From Primula veris (lineage: Eukaryota; Streptophyta; Magnoliopsida; Ericales; Primulaceae), in contig OY821741.1 of assembly GCA_963682055.1 (NCBI GenBank), positions 21,336,711 through 21,400,710 of the forward strand: 64,000 nucleotides of DNA, written 5' to 3'. Positions 31,035 to 43,934 of this stretch are shown in pieces. The notes below the pieces were generated by a model. It saw nothing but the letters and a program-made list of their open reading frames with translations. It was not told where the DNA came from and made no database searches. Position 1 is the first letter of the stretch. Every line of letters starts with the position of its first letter. The translations under genes and the position numbers were made by a program.

Positions 31035-31849
31035 TAATAATAGCTATTGAAATATAAATTATGAGATTTCTGCATGTGAATTTGATGGGAAAAAATGGAT
31101 ATGGTGTTTGTGGTGGCGCGAATAATAACCAAACTAGTAAGACAGATTGTGGAAAAATATATTTTCATAGCGATGGTCCTCTTAAATTATTATACTACAT
31201 TAAAATAAGTAATAATTTAATCATAAAATGTTAACAAAATTTGAAAGAATAACAAATTTCTGCAAGGCTATTAGTAAATTAACGTATCGTGTTTTTATAG
31301 GGAAAAATATGTTTAATACACTCAACTATCAGCTGATAACAATCTGGTTAACGAACTATCAGTTTTATCAATTTAAATACTTACCAACACATTTTTTTTT
31401 TCTAATTTGGGTTACTCGGTCAAATTAATTGGACGGATGTTAATTTTAATTATCATTTTGGTTTCATATTTTATATTATGAATCAATCTAACCCCAAAAG
31501 GTTTTGGAATCTCTTTTTTTAGTCTATAAAAAAAAAATTCCGTAACTTTTAAAAGTGTAACTTTTTAGCACTACTCTACTTTTACAAATACAAAAATCGT
31601 GGTTTCAATCACGTCAATACCTGACACAAAAAGTAACTATAAATTGGAATAATATAAAGTGTTTCAAATATTACCATCATTAGAAGAAAATGACCCTTTA
31701 TTATGCAAGTGAACAAAATACTTGAAGGAATAAAGGATACTCAACTTTGGCACCAACAACGTAAACATGCTTGAAAATGTTGTACTAGTAAACACTAAAA
31801 GAGAAGGTAAATGTTTCCTGAGTATTAAGTTATTGACCTAGGTAATTAT
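31035..31849. other. AT-rich intergenic DNA
   Basis: Nothing recognisable beyond A/T runs and short unmatched ORFs. Confidence 0.5.
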
Positions 31850-32500
31850 ATTAATACTCTTTTTGTAAAGCGAAGCCTATCGCCACGCCGACCACCAAAT
31901 ACGAGATTAGGCCTCTTCTCAAAGATTTGATGGAACGGCCCAGCCCCAAAAAGGGAAGGTTATATAAGTACGTGATTCGTACAAATGGAAGGCATCTAAA
32001 CTCCTCCCTCATGACACTATTGCGTTGCCCATGGGGACGGCGTAACCCCAACTCCCATAGATTCTTAGTTCGACCTCCTAATGATAATGGAGTTCCTTGT
32101 GCGGGCGTCTCCTCCCTAATACTTGCTTGCTCTGTATGGAGTGCCACGTGGTTGTTTGAGTGCCAGCCATAGAAACGAATGCCATCAACTACGGTGCTAT
32201 TGGCCACAAACCACTCGCTCGCTTCACGTTTCAAGTTCGTTATCTTAACCGTCTCCTCCGCTCTACCGGGAGCCATGCCCCTTCTTCTATCTTATCTACT
32301 GCCTTGCTCCTCGACTCCCTGCTGCTCCAGCCGCTCGCTGTAATAGCTTGTTCTTGGGTGGCTCGCATCCTGGGTGGTGCCTCTTAACCAAAGTGGGCTC
32401 AACAGTCTGTCTATGTTTCTGGGCGCACGCCTAAAAGCTTGATTAGTTCCACAAATCTTACTGTATGCACTAACCATAGTAAACTCCTTCTCTTTGTACC
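31850..32500 (-). other. GC-richer block, possible organelle-derived insert
   Basis: Base composition rises abruptly and overlapping frames are open on both strands, including a 141-codon minus-strand frame (31851-32276) ending in a hydrophobic ISYLVVGVAIGFALQ segment. It resembles plant mitochondrial non-coding or hypothetical-ORF DNA in texture (GC near 45-50%), but no mitochondrial gene can be named. It could also be a decayed host gene. Confidence 0.3.
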
Positions 32501-33319
32501 AAAATAGAGGTCTTATTTAAACGATAAACAAGCATATGTTTATGTATATGTATCAATTTGTCTATTTGTATCTTAAAAAGTTGCTTTTTTAAAAAAGCAA
32601 AAACGGGCATACTTGATTTGTTTAATAAAATATGGGACCAAAGTGAAAATTAAGTTTACTTTCTATCCAATTAATTTAAAGGATTATTCAAATTAAAAAA
32701 AAAAAAATTGTGTTATTCACTATTCAAATTGGTAAAATTGATGGTTTGGTACAAAAATTGTGATGGACTGCTAGTTTATTGTAATAAATGTATCTTTTCC
32801 TTGTATTTAAATGTTTTCATTCTTTTATTAAAAACCTGAAATGATTGAAGTAGGAAAATTATATATACATATCGAATATTTAATATTGTGTACTCATGTA
32901 AGTGATTCTTATGCCCATGATCCTTTCTGATCATATGTTCCATATCGTGTGTGATTGTGTGTCTGTAGTCTTGTTTTATATTACGCCTGTGATCATTAAT
33001 CCGTGATCGTGTGTGATGTATTCATGTATCTGATTTGGTTATTATCTAATGTCATGTGTGATGCTATTATTGCAATTTTATTTATTTTTATGTTTTCTAG
33101 TATTTTCGGATTTTCAGATTATTTGTAACTTTCTAAAAGTTTTAAATTTTTTGTTAATTGCTTATCAGTTTTTTAATATTTTCAGAGTTTTTTTTCATTT
33201 CCCAAATTTTCTTTTAGTTTTTTATAATATTTTTTATTTTATGTTAAATTTTTTAACATTCTTAATTACTTGTTATTGTTTTTTTTTAATATTAAACCGC
33301 ACAGACATATTAATATGAG
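32501..33319. other. AT-rich intergenic DNA, T-rich right half
   Basis: Contains 'gtgatcgtgtgtgat' type near-repeats at about 32950-33020 and a Phe/Leu-rich spurious frame at 33049-33318. No gene seen. Confidence 0.5.
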
Positions 33320-36300
33320 GCAAAATCTCTACCCAACCGGGTAAGAATACAAACTATAACAAGCTATACAAATCGATTAACCACCTACAAATTTGGGGCT
33401 TAATCGTCACATACAAACAAAAAACCTATCTCTCCATGAATTAGAAAACTTTCTAAATTTATTCATATAATTAATACCATAAATTCGATTAATTTAAAAG
33501 CATTTTCGAGACTTGAACAAGATCCTTCATAAACCCTTAAATTTCTTTTTCTCAAAATCAAAGAGATCGTAGAGGCGAAGATAGTTCTACCTAGACACAC
33601 GGAAGACGACTTCCCTATAAAGAGGTCCGATACCCACTTCATCGACTCATTCAAGGAGTTGCAAGAACCTATAAATCCCGATCTAGCGCGACCAAACTAT
33701 TCTCGAAAACTCACATGCAAAGAACAAATAATTAATCTTTTCTGTATTTTTAAGACATAGCAGACACCCATTTACGCAATGATGTAAAACTTTTGAAGTC
33801 TATCCATTGTTGTCAATGTATTCAAAATAACCAACCATAAAATGAAGGTACACTTTTTTTCGATGACAACTACTTTTTTCCGATATTGGCCTAGTAGAAT
33901 GCCAAGCGGAGGTAACGAAGAACACCTGGGAGGAATCCGTTGTTCAAAAAACCAAATATGATTCAACGGGACATATTTGAGCATAATAAGGTGTCAATCA
34001 TATGTCAAGATGCTAAGCATACGTGATGATACAAACAATAGTGTGCTAAGTATACGGCTGGATGTTCCCCCTCATTTGTATTCAACAGGGTGTGAGGATT
34101 CATCTTGAACATAAAATGTCTCAAGATAACTTAGACATACTAGGATAGTTGTGATTGATCGTGTCTCATTAAACCTGGTCAAGGTAAAACCAGTGGGACA
34201 AACCCTTGGTCTAAGGACAAAACAGGACACTCACAAGTGTTAATCAATACGAGCATTCGTCGGTATGCTCCTCTACACATGTATATGACAGGATGTAAGG
34301 ATTTTTGCTAAATAGTAATACATGATAAATAAGCATTCCTCAAGTTGCTCCTCCTAACTTGCACACAACTGGATGCAATAGTTTTGAATCCCAAGAACTA
34401 AACAACCATGAGCATTCGTTTGGATGCCTCATTTTACTTGCAAAATTTTACTTGCAAACGGAGGAGTGCAATAAAATCTAAATATGGAATAGGAACGAGC
34501 ATTCGACGAGATGCTCTTGTACTTTATATATGAAGATTTATTTTGGCGAGATATACACAATGGCATAATCTAGTCATGTTTTTTCTTGATCGATAAGCAA
34601 GTTGTGCTCAAATATGACAAATACTTCATCTAGATCGTGAGACGGTACAAATGTACTTTATGGCTAATAGCAGCTCGAAACCAGATATACTCTCTATCAT
34701 CTCATAGTGCACGAGTAGATCAGAGTGATTCGTCTGAAGTGTTTTCAAGACCTTTCAAGATATCTCCTTATTCTCAATGGTAAAGGCAAGCCATATTAGG
34801 AATATCTCTTATGCGGGTCTGATAAGAAACCGACATCGGTATAACCGAAAAAAGGTTGTATTAATTCAAGTACTGAAGAGGGTATATACACACGATGGAA
34901 CAAACGGGATAAGAAAGGCCACTTCCAAAATTACCTCAAGGTAACAAAATATGTCTTTAGTGCCATTCTCATGACAGTGTGTTAGCGCGATGCTGTGTCG
35001 AGCTATATCGTTCACAGCAGACGAGATGTTCGTCCTAACACATTAGCCCAAGTACAATGATGTGGTTATTATACTTAGATATGAACATCATGGTTCAATA
35101 TCTCTTCATCATTATTTCAATGATGGAATGGGTCTATATTAGAATGTGATGGCTTAACGTCATGATGACTAAATTGTCATAACACCTTCTAGGTGTATTC
35201 TGAATCATGGACTTAGATTATATATTTACACGACTTGATCATCAGGCTCGCATTACCGTGTTTTTCCAAGATCGTTGATCTCGAAGGAAAATCCTAACGT
35301 GAATTACTTCAAAACATGAAAGGGCATAATACTTATTCAAGTATCCCAAGCTGATCAAGTACTCACTTAAGTGGGGATAACACATCCGCTTGGACTATTT
35401 TACTCCATACAGTGAGCGTCTTAGTTATATAAGAACGTGTTATGTTGTCATGAACTACTTGATTCAAGCATCTGAAGTTCAGCTAAGACATTCATCAACA
35501 TCTCCCTATCTAAATCCCCATAGAGATAAGACCATGACCACAGTCAAAGGCTACATACTCAGTTTTTCGGAAACTACTAAACTCGTAAGTAGAGTACCAT
35601 TGGAACTTCCATTATGAGGTCATTAACCATATCGTAATCAATTCCAAGATGTTAGAGAAGCCTTGCGCAATAAGGCGATCAATGTACAATCTCATTATTC
35701 TTATCACGCTTCCTTACGAATACCCAAATAAATGAACGGGTTTAACACTAGGCGGTGTTTGAGCTACATGTCTGAACACTCCTTCGCTAAGTAACTCTAC
35801 TTAGATGGTGAATTTCCATAAGGCTAGTTTGATTTTCGTTGACTTCAGGCAACAGTACTTGATTCCCTGTCATAATTTTCTCAGTTGTCACCAAATATAT
35901 GAACATATAATCTCAGTGACAGCCTCGTTTCGCTTCAATATTATCTAAGATATCATGATTAACAAATATTTCGAGATTCTTAGGATAATGAGGAATCAGA
36001 CATCTCTTTGATCCTTTATAATCTCTTGCGACAAATGATTTTCAGTTCATCTCTTCTGGGGCTGAAGAAATTAAAAAGCGGTCAACTTACTCGTATCTTA
36101 GGAAGGATGATAGACTCAAGAGAAGACAATAGCACCATTTGCTTGGCAGATTCGGCCAAAGTAACGTGTTATGACATGAACACGACATCCGACATGGACG
36201 TCTATCCTTGCAAGTATATTTACAGCAGGTATAAATGATCTAGTTACATCTCATAAAGTCATTAAATGTGTCTGAAATTTAGTTAGACTTAGAGGAAATT

Positions 36301-39000
36301 CTACACATACTCATCACTTTGTGCAGTTAGGGGATCAAGCTAAGACTGAATGGGTTAATGCCACGTTACTCCACATCATTCCTTATCAACGTTAACATGC
36401 AAATATCTCCCTAATGATGGGGAGTACAGTCTTAGCAATGTCATGTGATAAATAAATTACTTGCAAATGTTATTCTATCATTTGATAGACGGGGAATGCC
36501 TAATCGATGTATGTCTCCTTAAGAGGTCCATATTTTGAACGCTTTAGCGGCTCAATAAAAATATTAATCAAGCAATCAAACACGCGTTAAAATGAGGCGT
36601 CTGGCTCATAACCAGTAAACAACTGGTACTCAAAAAGTGTTCGAGTGGGTATGGGCCTCATAACAGACCAATGCAGCAGTATGCACTGTGTAATAACCCT
36701 ACACGGAAATATAAATCTTGGTGCACAAATCAATAAGTGCATGCAAATATGTGCCATCGCTTTATCAAAATTTTTGCGAGTCCATTTTGGGTAATTGATA
36801 GGATGTTCAATTTCAATTCTCAAATTCAAGTAATACATATCGAAATTTTGATGTTTACTCTTCAACATTATCAAGCTAAGAGTTTGGGAAGTGTTGCATT
36901 CATCTGGACAACAATAAAATGTGAACATATTATCGATGCATCAACCATAATCATAAATATTCAGCGATCCGTAGTATGGTTGAATAAGTTCACATATATC
37001 TCCTTTAATTCTTTTCAATAATTCTACGAGACTATTTAAGTGATATTTACACACACTTGTTTTTCAAAGAGAGCATTCATGGCATGTGGGTTTCAGATTT
37101 ATCAAAAAATTATCTCTTCAAAGAGAATCTCAATGCGATGCGATTATAATTCAAGCATCGTCTTTTGATCCGAGAATATCGCATCCGGTCAATACTACAA
37201 TAGCAAAATGATTTTATCAATTGACGACAGGCGATGGCAATATAGACTATCATGTCTCAGCATCTATATACTCTTATTAATCAGCGACATACAAATGATA
37301 AGTTAATTTTCAAATGGTTTGAAACATGGTAACAAACACCTGAAAGACATCTCAACTCCTCAAGAATACTTTTTGGTTGTATTGACTGGAGGTTGTGTAA
37401 ATAAATTTCAATTGTTTATCATGAGCTATATCTAGATAATTCTGGTTTTATCGGAAAACAAATATTATTACTCAACAAGATACGACAGGACCTACTGGAG
37501 TATAGAGCCTCATTTTTTACAAGTTAATTTGGTTTTAACAAAGACTTCGATTAGGAACGACAGGTCCAAAAATCATTTGTCATCGAGGTTTATTTAGGCA
37601 AGTGGTTGGTGAAATAATGAATAGTACGAGTGGTCCATTGTCACCCACTGTAGTAAGACAACCATCTACCCCATGGGTATTTGCCATAAAGTTTGATAAT
37701 TTAAAGTTTGGTCATGTTTGCAAGGAAATTTGCTCAAAAAATATTTCAAATTATTTCGAGTAATTTAAAAAAAAAAAAAAAAAAAACCATAATAGAAAAG
37801 AAGGATCCAAATGGAAAATAACGATCCATATGGAAAAGAACATTATCCAAATGGAGAAAACATAATCCAAATGAGCTACAAATTGACTCAATTATTTATC
37901 AAAATAAATATCGAAAGGTGCCAAACTTACATTTGAGCTACAATACGGGGGTCTCAAGAGTTTTCTTTCATTTTACATTAACCACATGAGTTTTAGATTT
38001 TCCATTAATGGTAGTTTTGAACTATTTAAAGAGTAGCCGTACATGAGTTTTGTCATTTAACAAAGAATTGGCTCATTGAGCATTCTCTCTTACTTTGGAA
38101 AACTGGCCCAATTGTTCCTTTCAAGGTCTGTCTTGGAGCCAGAGGTATTCGGTTCAGACAATTGTCTAAAACTTGTTTGGCTAGGCGAGCATTAGGCGCG
38201 CAACAGATCGAGATGACTAATTCTGGTCTTGTTTCTCAATTCAAGGATAATGTACATGAAGAGTGTTAGCATCAGGTAAATGCATTGCCATTGACCCAAT
38301 AAGATGAGTTATCCCTCATTAAAATGAGGATACTTTCTCGTCGAACAACAATGGGTGATGAGATATAAGTAACATGGTGAATTTATATTCACGATACAAC
38401 TTATGCAATATGCTTCCAAGCTAATAATTTGGTGAAAATTTGTTCTAATTGTCAATTTCAGACAAAAAAGTTCATCAAACACGTTTTCGTGCCTAACACA
38501 TGGCGGCGGAATAAAATAAACGCCTTATCCTTCATCTATTAGGTAACAAAAATTCCATATTGTACTCATCAAAGATGACATCCAAAAAATTTAGGCATCA
38601 CATTTCACACATCATGATGAATAACATGTGGCGACGGCATAACATCATCGTCTAAACAGTCATTTCGCAAGACGCTTTGCGATTTTCCTCATCATAGATG
38701 GTATCCAACATGTGTTGAGAGTTTTGAATTAATTATCATATAAAACAATATGTTTATATGTCTATTATGGTTTTCAAAATCACAAAGTTTGTTTCGGAAC
38801 GACATGTTCAAAAAATACAAGTTTTGCTTTTCAAGTGAATAAGTTCTCATTGATTGAACAACGGGTTGATGTTGAGACATTAATTTAGCGAAAATACACC
38901 TACATAGACAACAGTGAGGAGATGGGCACGAAGGCTTCTTAGAAACTGAACTCATTAAGATTCGGTCATCCACCTTTATTTTTCCTAAATATTGTATCCA
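33320..39000 (-). pseudogene. pol: Second, heavily decayed Ty1/copia element
   Basis: Minus-strand translation retains copia pol phrases in order: VFVRKRDKNNEIV near 35730-35690 and LYGDLD near 35520-35500 (RT start), then FEINDLGKT near 35290-35260 (RT end), then GYTDVGFLSDPHKRYS near 34850-34800 (RNase H). The 3' untranslated phrase 'gtcccactggttttaccttgaccaggttta' (split here: gtcccactggttttacc / ttgaccaggttta) follows near 34205-34170. Repeated 'gagcattcg...atgctc' phrases lie at 34250-34520. LTRs could not be delimited, and the outer limits are guesses. No intact domain. Confidence 0.65.
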
Positions 39001-40721
39001 AATAGGTGAGCCTATTTGGGAAAAGATTCATAATTATTGCAACTTAAATGTGAATATATACCAGTTTTCATAAATTTTCAACTCTAAAGCTACATTTAAA
39101 TATTTAAACGTGAGGAAAATTTCTACTCGAAAGATATATTTTGAAATGTTCAAGTTCGAGTTAATTTATAAGCTCACGTAACATATAATGATATAAGTGT
39201 GTACGAACTTTTATGTGAAAAGATAAAATAGCCTTCAACAATATCAGATTATAGAGGCATGTCATGCTCATCTAAACTATTTCAAGAATGGATTAGTAAT
39301 ATTAAATGAAATAATTTTATTGATTTTCATCATTTAATCTAACATTAAATGTGACTTTTGCCATTATCTATGTGTAATTATTACATCACATATGTTACAT
39401 CAATAAATGGTGGCATGCTAAGAGACTAAATTTAATGATGTCACATTACCAATTAATTATATCATGCAAGAGATATTTTCTACAAAATTTATATAATTTT
39501 TTAGAAGTTGTAGTAATTAAATATTAGATCATTTGCATGTAAATAAATATTTTCGGACTAAACACTAGGTAAACTCGTACATATATACTATTCTGTGAAT
39601 AAGGGGGAACTACAAGGACTATGATTGTAAATACAGAAAACTATATGCAGTTTAAGGGTAATTACAGCGTCAGTCTACTAGTTTCAGGAGCTTTTCATCG
39701 TAGTCCAAAAGTTTCAGGCGCGTTACAGCACAGCCCTAAAAGTTTGAGCGAGTTACAGATTTGTCCTTCTTTGTTCTAAAAGTGACATATTTGGTTAGAT
39801 AGATTCATATGTCACTATACAAGTTTTAACTCCTTTTTTTAAGTGACATACATGGGTTTTAATAGACATTTTTCATCAAAATAAACCATCTATCATGTGA
39901 TATAAATCTTAAACATGAGATTACCGGTTATATTCTTGATTAATCATGCAATTTCTATGTTTTATTAAAAGTAGAAAATTATATATATTTCTCACGGTAT
40001 GCTGGGAAAAATCGATAAAACAAGAACAATAGATCCCGATCGAACTTTTAGAACCCAATAAACCTCAAGTTTTATATCCTATTTTCTAGCTTATACTGCA
40101 ATATTCATTAAAAAAGTACCGATAACGTATTGTGTGAAAAGTTATCTCAACATTATATATAGTATACAAAAGAGAAGTTTAGTGAGATTCAAATATGTAT
40201 ACTAGAGCTGTGTCAAATAACATGGTCTCAATCTCTTTATATCGGGAAGCGATTGAGGAGTTACAATAAAACAAATTAATACAACCACATACTAAATGGC
40301 AATACATAAATACTAACCAACCGAGTAAGGCTATAAGTTAGAACAATAACAACGTTTTAGGAAACCATTTTTTCATATCGATATCTCGATTATTATATTC
40401 GAATATAAAAATGATTTTTTGGTAAACAAAAGTTAATACTATTAGAAAAAAAGTTAGCACTATTTAAAAAACTCAAATTTTGATTCTCATTCGATGGATG
40501 CAAGGTATTAATCCCTCGATTTAAGTAAAATAAGTTAGCACATTTTTTTATCTGGGTGGAGTTTATCTTGTCATCCAACTTGGGCAATAATGCAGCAACA
40601 CGTTTACAAATACGTGTCAAGAATGGATCAACGTGTCAGCTAATACCAAAAGCAATGCACCACATCAAATACCTGCATGCATTTTGCAACAAAAGAAACT
40701 TAACAACAGAGTTAAGATTTA
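39001..40721. other. AT-rich intergenic DNA upstream of heat shock gene
   Basis: Near 39650-39780 there are three imperfect phrases built on 'agtttcagg-g--tt-cag'. No convincing heat shock element (alternating GAA/TTC) or TATA box was found in the last 200 bp before 40722, so the promoter is not assigned. Confidence 0.45.
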
Positions 40722-43700
40722 ATGGCGTCATTAGGGCCATGGCTAGGTGGAGGAGGAGACTTTGGATCATGGGGTTCGCCGTTCTCGTTCTCATCGGATA
40801 TATGGGACCCGTTCGACTGGGGCCGTGGCCAAGAGATGCAGCAGAAACAGCATGGTGAGGAGCATTGGTTGCAATTTATATAAATTATATACTAGGGTCA
40901 TGGGCGGAACTACCGTATAACTAGGGGTCGAAAGATAATTTTTTTTGTTAGTATTTTAAAAAATAGTTTATATATAAAATATTCTATCAACCCATTAAAT
41001 ATTTTTTTTGGCAAGCATACTGTGATTTTGAATGTGATTATAATATATAAGTACTGATTAAAAACTAACACGTAGATATGTGATAATAAAAGACACTTTA
41101 CACCAACTTAGCATGCTGACACGTAACACACATCTTAAAAAAAAATAATAAAAAATAATAATTAGAATAACAGATAGTGGTGAATGCAAATAAAATTTAT
41201 AAAAAAACTTTTGGGGGTTTTTATTTTAATTAAGTGAAGTGAGTATAATGGAATTTTGTATTACATATTAGATTGTTCGTATATATTTAGTATTAAATAT
41301 ATATGTGGTTTTTTCAGTTTTTATATTTTTGTACGTTCGTATCTTAATTTTTAATTTTATCCTTTTGTATCGTTTAGTTTTCTATTTTTTTTATTTTTTA
41401 GTCAATTTTGAAACGCTAAATTTTTGAGACGTGACTGCACGTGATATTATTGTTGTGTGTTTTTTTGGAGTTTAAAAAAAAATTGTAATTGCCAAAATTG
41501 AGCGAAAAGGAAACTTTTTAGAAATTAAATACATTTTAATTAAGAAAATAAGATAAAAAAATGAAGAAAAGATGGTACAAAAAGGTTAAAAAAATCCGAC
41601 TTCTCTGTGTTTATACTTTGAAAACTATTATGTGATTCTATTAATTATTTTGGCAAGCTTATAAATTTGATTATGGTTTTGCCCCTGACTAGAGTATACC
41701 TCTTTGGTAAATATTGTATATTTTTTTATTAGCGGGTAAATATTGCATATTTTTTATTAACAGATAGCATTTTTGGTATTACTCTTCAGTCTTCATAAGT
41801 ACATTCATATGATTGGTAGTAGATGGTAGTACATTTTTGGTAGTACTAAAAATTATGCTTTATTTCTTGTATGGCCAATATTTTGAAAAAACTAGTAGAT
41901 GGTAGCTTAGGCGGACATAGTATAGAGGTCAGTGGAGGCATGTGTATCCCTGAATTTTTACTTCGAAATTAGTATTATACCTCTATCCTTTAATTATATT
42001 AATAAATACTCTCTTCGTTCCTAAACTGTCACCTACAAAAATACGTGTAATTTTGACAATCAAATTTTTCATATCAAAATTTCCGAAATGAAAAAATTGA
42101 AAATCCCATCATATATTTCTAACCATAAACTATGTGATTAACTTTTAAAACTATTTTTTATGGCAATCTAGATATGAAAAAATTGTCGATCAAATTTGCA
42201 CATATTTTCGTAGAGGACATTTGTTTAGACACGGAGGGAGTATGTCATTTGATATATATACTGTATATTTTAAGGCTGGTTTTTTATTTAATTATTTTAT
42301 CACGTCATATACTAGAGAGAGAGAGATTAGGGTACATAAAAAAAATAAAGAGATAGAGTTTTGACAATTGGACCTACTCGTCGTCTCTTCGCCTCCTGCT
42401 CATTCTGCCTTTTTGTAAGATGCTCAAAACAATTTTTTTCGTGTCTAATTTGATCATTTGTTCATTTATTATTTATAAATAGTCTTTTTACAAGTAAACA
42501 ACGATTTGTTTGAATTCAATAAGATTACTTCTAAGATTAAAAAAAAAACAAAAGGTAAGACTAATAATTTATATAATTTCAGTTTCCATAGATAACTATG
42601 TTGAGGTATTTCGTTAAAAAGCCAAGTTTTGATAAACCTTCTACAAGTTTTAGTAGTGAAATTTCGATAGAAGAGTTGCCAATTATTCAAACTGAATCAT
42701 CTCCAAAAATAAATAATGATACTGCCACGAAAAAGAATAGGGATTCTGACTTACCCGATCTTTCCTCTGAGCATGCTCTAAGAAAAAGAATTTTGGATTA
42801 TGATCCAAATATTCGTGACCGAGTTCGTAGACATTATATTTTAAAAGTACCATGCCAACCTAGTGAACATGACTTTAAAATCACTAAGTTTGGGAAAAAC
42901 TTTCGGAGATTTGTTCCTTTCTAGTTCAAACAGTAGTCATGGTTAGAGTATAATGCCACAGTAGAGCGAGCATTTTCAGGAAGGAAGATTGTGAAGTTTC
43001 GACTTCGCAACCGGATAAATAATGAATGGTTGAGTTATGTTTGATAGTTTATATTGAAAAAGATTTATCTAGTAGTTTATCAAACGGTGTAATTATGAAA
43101 GACTTTCAGATAATGACAGAACATAGAGGTCAATTGTAATTGGCATTTAACTTATTAATATCTTATTCGTAGTTGGTTTTTTTTTCTATAGCATATTTTT
43201 TTTTTTCGAATCGTGCCCCTGCTGACTCGAAATCCTGGTTTCGCCCCTGGATGGTAGTGTAACTAGTAAACGATTATGCATTTTTTTTTATTTATAGAAA
43301 AAGCTAGTTTTGAAGAGGGACATTTTCTATGTTTATTAATAAAAAAAAGAACTTAAAACCGTAATCAACTTATATTTAGCTTATAAGCGAATTGAGATAA
43401 AAGTATGCCTATCTTGGCTTACTATAGAAACTCTAATTAGTCTTTTTCTTGTTTAGATTTGACTATGATTTATTTTTGGAATAATGATTGGCAATTCCAA
43501 ATTACCTTTCATTTGGTATTGGTTTTATCTGAATTAAGGTACTTATATCAACAATTCCTGGTTTTTCTCAAGGTGGTGATGACACTTCGGTGTTGGCTCA
43601 GGCTCAGGTTGATTGGCAAGAAACCGAAAACTCTCACATCTTCAGAGCTGATCTCCCTGGTGTGAGAAAAGAAGAGGTAAAAGTGCAAGTCGAAGATGGG

Positions 43701-43934
43701 AACATATTACAAATAAACGGAGAACGGGTGAAGGAGCAAGAAGACATGAACTACAAGTGGCATCGCGTTGAACGGCGTCGGGGCCGCTTTCTTCGTCGCT
43801 TCCGCCTGCCGGAAAATGTTGACGTGGATGGCATGAAAGGTACGCTAAATAACGGTGTCCTCACGGTGACTGTGCCTAAGAAAGAGTCTCGAGAACAAGA
43901 ACCAAAGAATGTTAAATACATAGATATTGTTTAA
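40722..43934 (+). CDS. Class I-like small heat shock protein (alpha-crystallin domain), two exons
   Basis: Exon 1 (40722-40854) starts at ATG and encodes a typical sHSP N-terminal arm (Gly/Ser/Phe-rich, SDIWDPFDWGRG). Exon 2 (43573-43934) encodes the alpha-crystallin domain: VDWQETENSHIFRADLPG, then KEEVKVQVEDGNILQINGER, KWHRVERRRGRFLRRFRLPE and the C-terminal GVLTVTVPK motif. The donor ATG|GTGAGG and acceptor TTTCTCAAG|GT split a Gly codon (G|GT), so the phases agree and give about 164 residues, normal for a cytosolic 17-19 kDa sHSP. Such proteins form oligomeric ATP-independent chaperones that hold unfolding proteins. AATAAA signals are near 44036 and 44063. Oddities: class I sHSP genes usually lack introns, and this 2718-nt intron is mostly two hAT elements. 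The C-terminal extension lacks a clear I-x-I/V motif (IDIV may stand in). Confidence 0.85.
40899..41687. mobile_element. hAT-like non-autonomous element in sHSP intron (789 bp)
   Basis: Starts CATGGGCGGAAC and ends GTTTTGCCCCTG (inverted CAGGGGCAAAAC). The 8-bp TSD is ACTAGGGT (40891-40898) versus ACTAGAGT (41688-41695), one mismatch. No ORF. It begins 44 bp after the splice donor. Confidence 0.78.
41906..43249 (+). mobile_element. hAT deletion derivative A in sHSP intron (1344 bp)
   Basis: Starts CTTAGGCGGACATAG, ends TTTCGCCCCTG. Perfect 8-bp TSD GATGGTAG at 41898-41905 and 43250-43257. It carries remnants of a TTF-type zinc-finger/hAT transposase whose middle is deleted. Same family as 45301-46415. 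It lies entirely inside the intron. Confidence 0.88.
42598..43140 (+). pseudogene. hAT transposase remnant (TTF-type N-terminus fused to dimerisation C-terminus)
   Basis: The first frame (42598-42924) encodes the N-terminus of TTF-type/ZMYM-like hAT transposases: a Ser/acidic leader, DLPDLSS, RKRILDYDPNIRDRVRRHYI, PCQPSEHDF and FGKNFRRF, then a TAG. After WLEYNA the sequence jumps to the C-terminal hAT region (ERAFSGRKIVKFRLRNRI). The catalytic core is missing, so it cannot catalyse transposition. The element-B copy at 45407-45952 has the same joint but no early stop. Confidence 0.85.

Noticed and set aside
40556..40858. 100-codon frame overlapping the heat shock exon 1
   Set aside because: It is in a different frame from the sHSP reading; the sHSP frame from 40722 has family motifs and a phase-matched second exon.
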